A DNA stretch of 64,000 nt from Alteriqipengyuania lutimaris (GCF_003363135.1 NZ_QRBB01000001.1:744001-808000); one strand, 5' to 3'; positions 18,003-27,122 are shown, numbered from the stretch's first letter. The notes: generated by a model from the sequence alone, not told the origin. Translations and numbers: made by a program.

Positions 18003-18544
18003 CTGACCGCAAAACGCTCTGTCTTCGCGAAGCCTCGGAAAGTTTCGCCGCGCGCGCGACGCAGCGCCGCAGTCGTGCACCTGCCGCCAGTGTAGCAGTG
18101 CTCGCGTCGATCTCGCTCGGTGCGTGTGCTGGCTCGCCCGATGATGAAGCCGCGCGGATGGCGGACGCGATGGCCGAGCCCTATCTCCGATGTTACGAAG
18201 ACGTGCGCGAGCGCGACATTGCGGTTCTTGGATCCGACGAATGTTTCGCTTTTGTCGAGGCCCATCGTGAATTGCAGAATCATTTTTCCGATCGCGCTTC
18301 ATCGTTTCATGATTCGCTCGGCGCTCGGATATCTCGCAAGCTTGGATGGGAGCGCGAACCTCCCTGCAGCAGAAAGTGTTTGCGCACCCACTTCCGCACG
18401 AGCCTGATGCGCGAGCAATTCGCCTTCCTTATCGTTGAGGAAGTGGGCGTGGAGGATGGCCGGGCCTATCTCGTTCCCCAGGCATGGGACGCGCTGCGGG
18501 AGCGGCAGAACGCACCGCGCGCTCTCGAGGACAATTCCAAATGA
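17999..18544 (+). CDS. X3: putative lipoprotein with a start borrowed from DUF559
   Basis: This frame has 181 residues. The first 14 (MTDRKTLCLREASE) copy the start of the DUF559 protein. A basic stretch and a hydrophobic core then end at SLGAC, with the lipidated Cys at 43, so the whole 42-residue lead could act as an unusually long signal. Cys 65 and 82 lie in PYLRCYEDVRE and DECF, like X1 and X2. There is no sufB tail here. If the borrowed start is ignored, an internal GTG near residue 34 is the only good alternative. Confidence 0.6.
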   Translation: MTDRKTLCLREASESFAARATQRRSRAPAASVAVLASISLGACAGSPDDEAARMADAMAEPYLRCYEDVRERDIAVLGSDECFAFVEAHRELQNHFSDRASSFHDSLGARISRKLGWEREPPCSRKCLRTHFRTSLMREQFAFLIVEEVGVEDGRAYLVPQAWDALRERQNAPRALEDNSK

Positions 18545-19143
18545 CTGACCGCAAGACCCTCCAGCTTCGCGAAGCATCCGAGGACACAACCGCGCCCGCC
18601 GTCAAGCGCAAGGGCCGCGGGTGGGAGATCTCGGAGAAGCGCCTCGATGCGCTGCATGATCGTGCGCGCGAGATGCGCCGCCATGCGAGCCCGGCGCACA
18701 AGGCGCTGGCCGAAAAGTTCTCCAAGGCCGATTTCGGGCGTTACTCCTTCAGCCGCTTCGCGGTGGTCGGAAGCGCGATCGTCGATTTCAACTCGCACAA
18801 CATGGGCCTCGCGATCCTGATCGACGAGGAGGGCGTCGAACCCGCCATCGCCACCCGGCGCGACAAGAGCCTCGAAGCGGTCGGCATCCGCGTGGTCCAC
18901 GTGCCCGCCGCCGATATCCTTGCCGATATCGACGCGGTGCTGGCCAAGCTGACGCAGGAAATGCGCGCCGCCATCGCCGACCGCAAGGAAGCGCGCCGCC
19001 GCCACGAGGCCGAAAATCCGCGCCAGACCAAGCCGCGTTACGACCGCGCCGGCAACGGCCCGCCGCGAAACCAGCGCAATTCCCATCCCGGATCGAACAC
19101 CACGCGCAGCGATCGCACGCCGCGCGACGACAACAGGACCTAA
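18541..19143 (+). CDS. DUF559-like protein in the suf operon
   Basis: This 200-residue protein has a DUF559-like (Vsr/restriction-endonuclease fold) core at about 45-145. Its blocks are FSRFAVVGSAIVDFN, LAILIDEE, RRDKSLEAVGIRVVHVP and DIDAVLAKL. The acidic residue positions are only partly kept, so nuclease activity is doubtful. A basic, Arg/Asn/Pro-rich tail of about 40 residues follows. It is the intact parent of the truncated copies at 17296 and 17999. It probably belongs to the ancestral sufB-DUF559-sufC order in this group; its function is unknown. Confidence 0.75.
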   Translation: MTDRKTLQLREASEDTTAPAVKRKGRGWEISEKRLDALHDRAREMRRHASPAHKALAEKFSKADFGRYSFSRFAVVGSAIVDFNSHNMGLAILIDEEGVEPAIATRRDKSLEAVGIRVVHVPAADILADIDAVLAKLTQEMRAAIADRKEARRRHEAENPRQTKPRYDRAGNGPPRNQRNSHPGSNTTRSDRTPRDDNRT

Positions 19144-19144
19144 A

Positions 19145-19894
19145 ATGCTCCAGATCGATAACCTCCACGCCGAAATCGACGGCACCAAGATCCTCAACGG
19201 CCTCACGCTCAGCGTGAATGCAGGCGAGATTCACGCCATCATGGGCCCCAACGGCGCAGGCAAGTCGACGCTTGCCTATGTGCTCGGCGGACGGCCCGGA
19301 TACGAAGTCACCGAAGGAAAGGTCTTCTTCCGCGGCGAAGACCTGCTGGCGATGGACCCGCACGAACGCGCGGCGGCCGGCCTGTTCCTCGGCTTCCAGT
19401 ACCCGGTTGAGATTCCGGGCGTCTCCAACATCCAGTTCCTGCGCGAAGCCTTGAACGCACAGCGCACTGCGCGCGGGCAGGAGGCGATGACCGGCGGCGA
19501 TTTCCTCAAGCTCGCCAAGGAAAAGGCGGGCCTGCTCAAGCTAGACATGGAAATGCTCAAGCGACAGGTGAATGTCGGCTTTTCGGGCGGCGAGAAGAAG
19601 CGTGCCGAGATGGTCCAGATGGGCATTCTCGATCCGTCCTTCGCCGTGCTCGACGAAACTGACAGCGGCCTCGACATCGATGCGCTGCGCGTCGTGGGCG
19701 ACGGGATCAACGCGATCATGCGCAATCCCGACAAGGGCGTGCTGCTGATCACGCACTACCAGCGCCTGCTCGAGGTGGTCGAGCCGACGCATGTCTCGAT
19801 CCTCAGCAAGGGCCGTATCGTGAAGACCGGCGGGCCCGAACTGGCCACCGATCTGGAACGCGAAGGCTACGACGCGGTCATGGAGGACGCATGA
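19145..19894 (+). CDS. sufC: Fe-S assembly ATPase SufC
   Basis: This is a 249-residue ABC-type ATPase of the SufBCD complex. It has Walker A GPNGAGKST, the family-specific FQYPVEIPGV Q-loop, signature FSGGEKKRAEMVQM, Walker B FAVLDETDSGLD and the His switch ITHYQRLL. The start follows the DUF559 stop by one base. ATP hydrolysis drives the SufB-SufD rearrangement for cluster formation. Confidence 0.98.
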   Translation: MLQIDNLHAEIDGTKILNGLTLSVNAGEIHAIMGPNGAGKSTLAYVLGGRPGYEVTEGKVFFRGEDLLAMDPHERAAAGLFLGFQYPVEIPGVSNIQFLREALNAQRTARGQEAMTGGDFLKLAKEKAGLLKLDMEMLKRQVNVGFSGGEKKRAEMVQMGILDPSFAVLDETDSGLDIDALRVVGDGINAIMRNPDKGVLLITHYQRLLEVVEPTHVSILSKGRIVKTGGPELATDLEREGYDAVMEDA

Positions 19895-20217
19895 TTACCG
19901 CACTCGCCCTGCTCCTCGCCGCCCCCGCAGCGCCCGTCGCTTTGCCTGCCGCCAATGAACCGGAGGTCGACATCGTGGTGGTGGCCCGGAGGCTCGACCG
20001 GATCGCCTTCAACGTCGCGCAGGACCGCGAGGGCAGCTGGCACTGTTCGATGAACGGGTCGAGCGGCAACCCGAAGCTCGATTCGCGCATGTGCAAGGAA
20101 GTGACCGATTGCGTGCGCAAGAAAGGCGCCGCCGATGCTCAGGTAAAGGCCTGCGTCACCGGCACGAAAGAGAAGGTGCTCGCGCGCTTTCGCAAGGAAA
20201 TGGCGAGGCGCAAATGA
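19891..20217 (+). CDS. small exported four-cysteine protein between sufC and sufD
   Basis: This 108-residue protein has a short hydrophobic start (MITALALLLAAPAAPVAL) that looks like a signal peptide. The mature part has four cysteines (WHC, MC, DC, AC), suggesting two disulfides, and a very basic end. It is coupled by ATGA overlaps at both ends (19891 and 20214), so it belongs to the operon. No family was recognised. Confidence 0.7.
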   Translation: MITALALLLAAPAAPVALPAANEPEVDIVVVARRLDRIAFNVAQDREGSWHCSMNGSSGNPKLDSRMCKEVTDCVRKKGAADAQVKACVTGTKEKVLARFRKEMARRK

Positions 20218-20972
20218 CCGACAGCATTCTCCTCCCCACCCGCAAGGATGAAGCCTGGCGCTATTCGGATATCGACGCGATCCAGGACACCCCGCCCGCG
20301 ACGTTCGAGGCATGGGAAGACGTGCACGTCGCCGCCGGCGAGACGTGGCGCGACTTCATCGTGATCGACGATGCGGACGGCCTGCAGATGCGCCGTCTGC
20401 GGATCGTGATCGAGGAAGGCGCGCGCGCCGAACTCGCCGCGCTGGTCGCAGGCGGCCAGCTCGGGCGGCTCGAAGTGGTCGTCACGCTGGCCGAGGGCGC
20501 GCATTTCGAGCTCGGTGGCATCACGCTCGGCGGGCACGACACCACGCGCGAGATCGTCACCCGCATGGCGCACGAGAAGCCCGGCGCGACCAGCAACCAG
20601 ACCGTGCGCAGCGTCCACTGGGGCAAGGGCACGGGCAATTTCCTCGGCCGGATCGACGTCGTGCGCGATGCGCAGAAGACCGACGCCGCGCAGAGCTTCA
20701 AGGGCCTGCTGCTCGAGAAGGGCGCGAGCGTGAACAGCGTGCCGCAGCTCGAAATCTATGCCGACGACGTCCAGTGCGCGCACGGCGCGAGCGTAGGCCA
20801 GCTCGACGAGAATGCTCGCTTCTACATGGCCGCGCGCGGCTTGCCGCCCGAGACCATCCGCCGCCTGCTGGTGCAGGCCTTCATCGGCGATGCGACGCGG
20901 GAACTGGCGGACGAGGCCACGCGCGAGGCGCTGCTCGAAAAGGCGCTGGGCAAGCTGGAGGAGCGGGCATGA
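20214..20972 (+). CDS. sufD: Fe-S assembly protein SufD, short form
   Basis: This is a 252-residue member of the SufB/SufD beta-helix family. It is much shorter than E. coli SufD (about 420) because the N-terminal part is reduced to DEAWRYSDID. The core has SNQTVRSVHWGKGTGNFLGRI, AAQSFKGLLLEKGASVNSVPQLEIYADDVQCAHGASVGQLDE and the C-terminal helix. CAHG keeps the conserved His. It pairs with SufB and SufC. Confidence 0.93.
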   Translation: MTDSILLPTRKDEAWRYSDIDAIQDTPPATFEAWEDVHVAAGETWRDFIVIDDADGLQMRRLRIVIEEGARAELAALVAGGQLGRLEVVVTLAEGAHFELGGITLGGHDTTREIVTRMAHEKPGATSNQTVRSVHWGKGTGNFLGRIDVVRDAQKTDAAQSFKGLLLEKGASVNSVPQLEIYADDVQCAHGASVGQLDENARFYMAARGLPPETIRRLLVQAFIGDATRELADEATREALLEKALGKLEERA

Positions 20973-22219
20973 CGCAAGCGGATACGCTCACCCGGTCGGA
21001 TGGGGCGGTCGGCAAGGGGGCGGTCGGCAAGGCCGACTTCCCCGGCATGTTCACCGAGGACGGCGAGCCGTGGCACTATCTCGATAGCGCGGCCTCGGCG
21101 CAGAAGCCGCAGGCCGTGATCGACGCGATGAGCCGTGCGCTCGGCAAGGAATACGCCACGGTCCATCGCGGGGTCTATTCGCGCAGCGCGCAGATGACGC
21201 GCGGCTACGAAGCGGCGCGCCAGCGCGTCGCGGACTTCATCGGCGCGGCCTCGCAAGACGAGATCGTCTTCGTGCGCGGCGCGACCGAAGGCATCAATCT
21301 GGTCGCCAGCAGCTGGGGCGATGCGAATATCCGCGAAGGCGATCGCATCATGCTTTCCATGCTGGAGCATCATTCGAACATCGTGCCGTGGCAATTGCTG
21401 GCCGGACGTGTAGGCGCGCAGATCGACGTCTGCCCGCTGACCGAAGACGGCCAGATCGACCTCGATGCGCTGGAGCGCATGCTCACGCCCGACCACAAGA
21501 TCGTGGCGCTGTCGCACCTGTCCAACGTGCTCGGCGGCCGGCTCGATGCAAAACGCGCGGCGGGTCTCGCGCATTCGGTCGGTGCCAAGCTTCTGCTCGA
21601 CGGCTGCCAGGCGGCCCCGCGCGAGCCGCTCGACATGCAGGCGCTCGATTGCGATTTCTACGTATTCTCCGGCCACAAGCTCTACGGTCCGACCGGGATC
21701 GGCGTGCTGTGGGCGCGCGAGGATATTCTGCAGGCCATGCCACCTTATCAGGGTGGCGGCGCGATGATCGACCAGGTGAGCTTCACCGGCACGACCTACG
21801 CGCCCGCGCCGCAGCGCTTCGAAGCAGGCACGCCGATGATTACCGAGGCGATCGCGCTGCATGCTGCGATCGACTATGTCGCACAGATCGGTACGGCCGA
21901 GATCCGCGACCACGAAGCCGCGCTGGCGAAACGGCTGCGCGAGGAGCTCGCCCGCATCCAGGGTGTGTGCGTATTCGGGCCCGCCGACGGGCTCGGCATC
22001 GTGTCCTTCGAACTGCCGGGGGTTCACCCGCACGATCTGGGCACCATATTGGATGAAGAGAACGTGGCGATCCGCGCCGGGCACCATTGCTGCCAGCCGC
22101 TGATGGACCACCTGGGCGTGCCCGCCACCGCCCGCGCCAGCTTCGGTCTCTACTCCGACGAGAGCGATATCGAGGCGCTGATGCGCGGGATCGATCGCAC
22201 GCTGAAGATATTCGCCTGA
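20969..22219 (+). CDS. sufS: cysteine desulfurase SufS
   Basis: This 416-residue PLP enzyme takes sulfur from cysteine for cluster assembly. The PLP Lys is in FSGHKLYGPTG, substrate blocks are LEHHSNIVPWQ and VALSHLSNVLGG, and the persulfide Cys lies in RAGHHCCQPLMDHLG. DGCQA replaces the usual DGAQ. A short N-terminal repeat (GAVGKGAVGKA) precedes the enzyme. It overlaps sufD by ATGA. No sufE or sufU is seen in the window. Confidence 0.96.
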   Translation: MTQADTLTRSDGAVGKGAVGKADFPGMFTEDGEPWHYLDSAASAQKPQAVIDAMSRALGKEYATVHRGVYSRSAQMTRGYEAARQRVADFIGAASQDEIVFVRGATEGINLVASSWGDANIREGDRIMLSMLEHHSNIVPWQLLAGRVGAQIDVCPLTEDGQIDLDALERMLTPDHKIVALSHLSNVLGGRLDAKRAAGLAHSVGAKLLLDGCQAAPREPLDMQALDCDFYVFSGHKLYGPTGIGVLWAREDILQAMPPYQGGGAMIDQVSFTGTTYAPAPQRFEAGTPMITEAIALHAAIDYVAQIGTAEIRDHEAALAKRLREELARIQGVCVFGPADGLGIVSFELPGVHPHDLGTILDEENVAIRAGHHCCQPLMDHLGVPATARASFGLYSDESDIEALMRGIDRTLKIFA

Positions 22220-22230
22220 GGACTATGACG

Positions 22231-22821
22231 ATGAGCGAAGACAACGAAAAAGACTTCATTGCGGCCCCGTCGCCCGCCGACTCGGTGACCGACCTGCCGC
22301 CGCATCTGGCGCGCTCGGAAGGCAATGCCGGGCAGGCGGCGGAGCAGGTGCTGCCGCAACATGTCCAGGACATGCCGGAAAAGCCGCCGCGCGCCCGGGT
22401 CGAGGATGCGGTCGATCCGGACGAGGAAACTGCGGGAGAGAAGCTGTCGCGCAAGCGCGACTATCTCGACGGCTTCCTCAAGAAAAAGCCCGAAAGCGCG
22501 GGCGAGGCCGGTGCGGGCGGTGAGCTGCAGCAGGCGGTGGTCGAAGCATTGAAGGAAATCTACGACCCCGAAATCCCGGTCAATATCTACGATCTGGGCC
22601 TGATCTACGGGGTCGAGGTGTCCGAGGACAAGGACGTGGTCGTCACCATGACGCTCACCACGCCGCATTGTCCGGTCGCCGAGAGCATGCCCGCCGAGGT
22701 CGAAATCCGCGCGGGCTCGGTACCCGGCGTGCGCGATGCCGAGGTCAACCTCGTCTGGGACCCGCCATGGGGGCCCGACAAGATGACCGACGAAGCGCGC
22801 CTCGAACTGGGAATGTTGTAA
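22231..22821 (+). CDS. sufT: SufT-type MIP18/DUF59 maturation factor
   Basis: This 196-residue protein has an acidic, Pro-rich N-terminal region of about 95 residues. A MIP18/DUF59 domain follows: EALKEIYDPEIPVNIYDLGLIY, TMTLTTPHCPVAESMP (active Cys) and VNLVWDPPWGPDKMTDEARLELGM. SufT acts in loading or maturing Fe-S proteins. ATG 22231 is preferred, since GAGG sits 9 bases upstream; ATG 22225 is the alternative. The stop overlaps the next start (TAATG). Confidence 0.92.
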   Translation: MSEDNEKDFIAAPSPADSVTDLPPHLARSEGNAGQAAEQVLPQHVQDMPEKPPRARVEDAVDPDEETAGEKLSRKRDYLDGFLKKKPESAGEAGAGGELQQAVVEALKEIYDPEIPVNIYDLGLIYGVEVSEDKDVVVTMTLTTPHCPVAESMPAEVEIRAGSVPGVRDAEVNLVWDPPWGPDKMTDEARLELGML

Positions 22822-23177
22822 TGGCCGAAACGAAAATCCGTGAACGCCCCGCCGCCGTCACGCTGACCGAAGGTGCCGAAGCGCGCATCGCCGCGCTGAT
22901 GGCCAAGGCGCCCGAGGACGCGATCGGGGTGAAGCTTTCCACGCCGCGCCGCGGCTGCTCGGGGCTGGCATACTCGGTCGACTACGTTTCCGAGGAACAG
23001 GGCTTCGACGAGAAGATCGAGACCCCGGGCGGCACGTTCTATATCGACGGCGCTTCGGTGCTCTATCTCGTCGGCAGCGTCATGGACTGGGTGGAGGACG
23101 ATTTCTCCGCCGGGTTCACGTTCGAGAACCCCAACGCCAAGGGAGCATGTGGCTGCGGCGAAAGCTTCATGGTATAG
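22821..23177 (+). CDS. sufA: A-type Fe-S carrier (SufA/IscA family)
   Basis: This 118-residue HesB/IscA-type protein carries clusters to target apoproteins. All three metal-binding cysteines are present, one in TPRRGCSGLAYSVDY and two in the C-terminal GACGCGESF. It closes the suf operon and overlaps sufT by one base. Confidence 0.96.
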   Translation: MAETKIRERPAAVTLTEGAEARIAALMAKAPEDAIGVKLSTPRRGCSGLAYSVDYVSEEQGFDEKIETPGGTFYIDGASVLYLVGSVMDWVEDDFSAGFTFENPNAKGACGCGESFMV

Positions 23178-23184
23178 CAAAGCC

Positions 23185-23424
23185 ATGAACCCCGCCGCCA
23201 ACCTCGTCGCCCGCGTCGTAGCGCTTGCCGTTGCGCAGGGCCTGAGCAGTCGGTCGCGGCGCAGCGTGGAGCAGCAGGCTCCATGGCTTTTCGATAAGCG
23301 CATCACGCCGAAGCGGCGTCGCAAGCCGCCCGAGGCGGGCATGCCCGTTCCCGCAATCCCGCCGAAGGGCCCGCTGCCCATGCAGGGCGGGGCGCAGGCG
23401 CCGCTCGATTTCCGCGAGGACTAG
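23185..23424 (+). CDS. small basic protein of unknown function
   Basis: This 79-residue frame starts at ATG 23185, 7 bases after the sufA stop. It has a hydrophobic helix (LVARVVALAVAQGL), then a very basic, proline-rich half (RRSVEQQAPWLFDKR, PKRRRKPPEAG). Spacing suggests it is the last gene of the suf transcript. No family was recognised. Confidence 0.5.
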   Translation: MNPAANLVARVVALAVAQGLSSRSRRSVEQQAPWLFDKRITPKRRRKPPEAGMPVPAIPPKGPLPMQGGAQAPLDFRED

Positions 23425-23434
23425 GGGCCCGGCG

Positions 23435-23875
23435 CTAGCGCCGCAGTGCCTGCGCGCAGGCGACCCGGTCCACATCCAGCGCATCGCTCGCCCGGCGGGC
23501 CTCGACATAGGTCGCGGTCGGCTCGGCGCCCGGCGCAAGCGGATAGAGGAACACGTCGAGCACGCATTGCTCGCCCACGAATTGCAGCTTGCGGGCGTCC
23601 CCTTCCAGCACGTCGAGCCGGGCGGGGCCGAAGATCTGTTCGAGCTGGCGCGCGCGCGATCCGATCACGTATTCCAGACCCGCCACATTCATCACCCGCG
23701 GCGCGATGAACGCGCCCGGGGCCGCGGGCCGCGGATCGGCCGGCGGGATCGGCACCGTGCGCGGCGGCGCGCGCCCCGTGCCTTGCTGCGGAACGTTCGG
23801 CGGGGCCGGCGTCGCGCAGGCGGCGACCAGCGGCACGAGCGCAAGGGCGAGGGCAATCTTCGAAAACTTATGCAT
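23435..23875 (-). CDS. lipoprotein of unknown function
   Basis: This 146-residue protein has a lipoprotein signal ending PLVAACAT. A proline-rich linker of about 40 residues is followed by a compact domain (GLEYVIGSRARQLEQIFGPARLDVLEGDARKLQF). Two cysteines (EQC and VAC) remain in the domain. The start overlaps the end of the EI24-family gene by 8 bases. The domain resembles small outer-membrane-linked SmpA/BamE-like folds in layout only; this is not a firm assignment. Confidence 0.65.
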   Translation of the reverse strand: MHKFSKIALALALVPLVAACATPAPPNVPQQGTGRAPPRTVPIPPADPRPAAPGAFIAPRVMNVAGLEYVIGSRARQLEQIFGPARLDVLEGDARKLQFVGEQCVLDVFLYPLAPGAEPTATYVEARRASDALDVDRVACAQALRR

Positions 23876-24578
23876 CGCGCATGCGTCCTTGCACGAGATG
23901 GGTTGCAGCAGCCGCGCCGATGATCGGCGCGAGGAAATTGAGGCCGGGGATGGTCAGCATCCCGGCAATGACGAGGCCCAGCGCAAAGCGGGTGCCGCGC
24001 CCGATCGGCGGCTTCTGGTCACGGTCGTGCCGATGGCGCAGCCACGCCATGTCGCGCAGTTCGCGCCCCAGCAGCCAGGCATTGACCACCGCGAACAGCA
24101 CCACCGTGCCCACCCCGGTCACCAGCAGGACGAGCGCCAGCGGCAGGATCGCGATGTTGACAAGCACCACCCGGACCGCGCCCTTGAAGCCGATCCACAT
24201 GCTCTCGCCAAAGCCGATCCGCCGCGCATCCGCGAGCGCCTGCGGATAATATTCCGCCTCGACCACTTCGACCACATCGTCGGCGAAGAACTGGATCGCG
24301 GCGAGTGCGGTGACGCGGAACAGCAGCCAGCCGCCCAGCACGACCGCCAGCAGCGTGCCGATCGTCGCCACGATCTCGGCGGATGCCGGCGGCAGGGTGT
24401 CGTCGAGCAGCGATCTCAGTCCGCGGTCGACCAGCCACATCAGCCCCAGATAGAGCAGCGCGCCGACGGCCACGAACAGCAGCAGCGTGACGATCAGCGA
24501 TTTGAGCAGGAGCCACAGGACACGGCGGTCCGCCAGCTGCGCGAAGGCACGGGCAAGGGATGCGGGCAGCGACGTCAT
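23868..24578 (-). CDS. EI24/CysZ-like membrane protein
   Basis: This 236-residue protein has four to five membrane segments and the EI24 layout. A first hydrophobic hairpin is followed by FFADDVVEVVEAEYYPQALADAR, further spans, then NAWLLGRELRDMAWLRH, GRGTRFALGLVIAGMLTIPG and a final AAAATHLV helix. CysZ members import sulfate, but this group in alphaproteobacteria is uncharacterised. ATG 24578 is chosen at the conserved start. Confidence 0.8.
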   Translation of the reverse strand: MTSLPASLARAFAQLADRRVLWLLLKSLIVTLLLFVAVGALLYLGLMWLVDRGLRSLLDDTLPPASAEIVATIGTLLAVVLGGWLLFRVTALAAIQFFADDVVEVVEAEYYPQALADARRIGFGESMWIGFKGAVRVVLVNIAILPLALVLLVTGVGTVVLFAVVNAWLLGRELRDMAWLRHRHDRDQKPPIGRGTRFALGLVIAGMLTIPGLNFLAPIIGAAAATHLVQGRMRDA

Positions 24579-24716
24579 GGACCCGGGCTTTTCCGTGTGT
24601 CGGCGTGCCAAGTCAATCGCCTGCGCACCATCACCGGCCTTGGCCCCGGCTCGCTTGGTCGCTAGGCCGTGCGGCAATTCGCAATTCACGCCCAGTTACC
24701 CGGAGACCGACCCATC

Positions 24717-25727
24717 ATGGCCGACCCCAAATACGACGTCATCGCCATCGGCAACGCCATCGTCGACGTGATCGCCCCCGTCACGCACCAGTTCCTCAAG
24801 GACGAGGATCTGCCCGCCGGGTCGATGCGCCTGATCGATGCGGAGCGTTCGGTCGATCTCTACGCCAAGATGGGCGCGACCAAGGAAATCTCGGGCGGCG
24901 CGGCCGCCAACACGCTGACCGGCGCGACCATGCTGGGCCTCAAGACCGCCTTCATCGGCCAGGTCGCGGACGACCAGCTGGGCGAAATCTACCGCCACGA
25001 TCTCACGTCGGTGGGCGTCAGCTTCGAAACCCCCGCGCGCGCCTATGGCGACAGCGAGGACGAGCCGCCCACGGGCCGCTGTCTCGTGCTGGTCGATCCC
25101 GATGGCGAGCGTACGATGAACACCTCGCTGGGCGCATCGCAGTTCCTGCCCGCCGCCGCGATCGACGACGATCTGATCGCCAGCACCAAGGTGCTGTTCC
25201 TCGAAGGCTACCTGTGGGACCCCGAAGAGCCGCGCGCCGCGATGCGCCGGGCGATCGAGGTTGCGCGCAAGGCGGGCGTCAAGATCGCCTTCGCCACCTG
25301 CGCCGATTTCTGCGTCCACATGCACGGGAAGGATTTCCGCAAGCTGATCGACGACGGACTGATCGACATCCTGTTCGTGAACGAGGAAGAGGCCGGCATC
25401 CTCGAAGGCACCGATCCCGATGCCGCGTTCGAAAGCCTGGCGAAGGACGTGCCGGTCGTGGTGATGACCCGCGGGGCCGACGGCGCGATCGCGGCGCGCG
25501 GCGACGAACGCGCCAAGGTCGCGCCCGAGCCGGTCGACAAGGTGCAGGACCTGACCGGGGCAGGCGACCTCTTCGCCGCCGGCTTCCTCTCGGGCTATTG
25601 CCGCGATGCCAGCCTCGAAGAGAGCCTCGTGCGCGGCGCGGTGGCGGCAGGCGAGGTCATCTCGCACTGGGGCGCGCGGCCCGAGGCGGACCTGAAGGCG
25701 CTGGTGGCGAAGCGGCTGGAGGCCTGA
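24717..25727 (+). CDS. PfkB-family kinase, probable adenosine kinase
   Basis: This 336-residue ribokinase-family enzyme has an N-terminal substrate block, IAIGNAIVDVIA and GGAAANTLTGATMLG, and a C-terminal ATP/anion-hole block, DLTGAGDLFAAGFLSGY, with the catalytic Asp. In alphaproteobacteria this subgroup is usually annotated as adenosine kinase, recycling adenosine to AMP. Other sugar substrates cannot be excluded. ATG 24717 follows a GGAGA site by 9 bases. Confidence 0.88.
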   Translation: MADPKYDVIAIGNAIVDVIAPVTHQFLKDEDLPAGSMRLIDAERSVDLYAKMGATKEISGGAAANTLTGATMLGLKTAFIGQVADDQLGEIYRHDLTSVGVSFETPARAYGDSEDEPPTGRCLVLVDPDGERTMNTSLGASQFLPAAAIDDDLIASTKVLFLEGYLWDPEEPRAAMRRAIEVARKAGVKIAFATCADFCVHMHGKDFRKLIDDGLIDILFVNEEEAGILEGTDPDAAFESLAKDVPVVVMTRGADGAIAARGDERAKVAPEPVDKVQDLTGAGDLFAAGFLSGYCRDASLEESLVRGAVAAGEVISHWGARPEADLKALVAKRLEA

Positions 25728-25764
25728 GCGCCGGGCAGCGCGACCGAAGGGGCAGCCCCCCGTA

Positions 25765-26079
25765 TCAGTCGCGCTTGTCCTCCGGCTGGACCAGCTGTGC
25801 CTCGGCGATGATCCGGGCCCGCAGCTGCGCCACTTCGGTCCGCAGCTGCGCGATGCACGCCTGCGCTTCGGAAGCTGTCCGGACCGAGCGTGAGTGGGGC
25901 AAGCGGCACACGGCCTTGACCGCATCGTCGAGCCTGCGGTCGAGCCGTGCCTGTCCCGCAGAACTCCCCAGATCGAGGTCGTTATAGCTGACGAGAGCCC
26001 GGTTCTCGCCGGGGTCTGCCAGTGTCGGACTGCTGCCAGCGGTGAGCGTGATGGCAACGGCGAATGCGAGCGCTTTCAT
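25765..26079 (-). CDS. UrcA family protein
   Basis: This 104-residue exported protein has a signal peptide (MKALAFAVAITLTAGSSPTLA). The UrcA pattern follows: VSYNDLDLGSSAGQARLDRRL, AVKAVC and EAQACIA, giving the usual pair of cysteines. UrcA proteins are common in Sphingomonadales and Caulobacterales and have no known function. It is divergent from the LysR regulator gene 101 bases away. Confidence 0.85.
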   Translation of the reverse strand: MKALAFAVAITLTAGSSPTLADPGENRALVSYNDLDLGSSAGQARLDRRLDDAVKAVCRLPHSRSVRTASEAQACIAQLRTEVAQLRARIIAEAQLVQPEDKRD

Positions 26080-26180
26080 GATGGTTTCCTTTTTGCTGAC
26101 CCCGCAGGAATGACGGGTCGCCGCGCGCAAAACCAATCGAAAGGCTGGCCATAGATACAAGCTGAGCTTATGCTTGGCGT

Positions 26181-27122
26181 ATGCGCCAGCTTCCTCCGCT
26201 TGCAGCCGTCAGGGCGTTCGAAGCCGCCGCGCGGCATCGCAACTACACCCGCGCCGGGGAGGAACTGGGGCTGACGCAGGCGGGCGTGAGCTACCAGATC
26301 AAGAGCCTCGAACAGCGCGTGGGCACCGTTCTGTTCGTGCGCGAAGGCCGCGCGATGCGGCTGACCCCGGCGGGCGAGGCGTTGGCGCAGCGGGTCTCGC
26401 AGGCCTTCACGACGATGGAGAGCGCCTTCGCCGCGCTCGCCAAGACCGAGGAGCAGGTGCTCTCGATCGCCTGCTTCCAGACCTTCGCGACCAAGATCCT
26501 CGCGCCGCGCCTCGGCTCCTTCCAGCTTGAGCATCCGGAAATCGCGGTGCGGCTGGTGGTGGGGGACGCGTTCGTCGATCTTGAGGCGGGCGAATGCGAC
26601 CTCGCGATCAGGCTGTCGCGCGAAGAGCCGGTGGGATTGCAGGTGCATCGACTCAACCGCCTCGGCATCGCACCTTTCGCCAGCCCGGGGTTCGTCGCGG
26701 CGCACGAAATCCTGCAAGCGGAAGATCCGGACATCGCGGAAGACCAGCGCATCTCGCCCAATAATGTCTGGTGGCGCGAATGGGACGATGCGCGCTGCGC
26801 CTCGCACGAGATGACGGAGCGGCAGCCGCGCGGGCTCGAATTCGATTCACAGCAGCTCGATGCCGCCGCCGCGATCAGCGGAAACGGCGTCGCGATCCTT
26901 GCACCGACACTCTTCCACACCGAGCTGACCGATGGCCGGCTCGTCCGGGTCGGCACCCGCATCGTGCGTCCGGGCGGCTATTTCCGCCTGCTCTACCCCG
27001 AGGTCCGCGGTCATTCCCCCAAAGTGCGCGCCTTCCGCCAATGGCTGATGCGCGAGATCGAGCCGTGCCTCGCGGCTGACCCGGGGTGCCGGGAGGATTG
27101 GGAGAGAGCGAGCCGGGGGTGA
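26181..27122 (+). CDS. LysR-family regulator (GcvA-like)
   Basis: This 313-residue protein has the N-terminal LysR winged helix, PPLAAVRAFEAAARHRNYTRAGEELGLTQAGVSYQI, with KSLEQRVGTVLFVR following. A periplasmic-binding-protein-like effector domain fills residues 95-300. The start PPLAAVRAFEAA is typical of the GcvA group, which often controls beta-lactamase or amino acid genes. Its target is unknown. The divergent UrcA gene is a candidate by position only. Confidence 0.88.
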   Translation: MRQLPPLAAVRAFEAAARHRNYTRAGEELGLTQAGVSYQIKSLEQRVGTVLFVREGRAMRLTPAGEALAQRVSQAFTTMESAFAALAKTEEQVLSIACFQTFATKILAPRLGSFQLEHPEIAVRLVVGDAFVDLEAGECDLAIRLSREEPVGLQVHRLNRLGIAPFASPGFVAAHEILQAEDPDIAEDQRISPNNVWWREWDDARCASHEMTERQPRGLEFDSQQLDAAAAISGNGVAILAPTLFHTELTDGRLVRVGTRIVRPGGYFRLLYPEVRGHSPKVRAFRQWLMREIEPCLAADPGCREDWERASRG

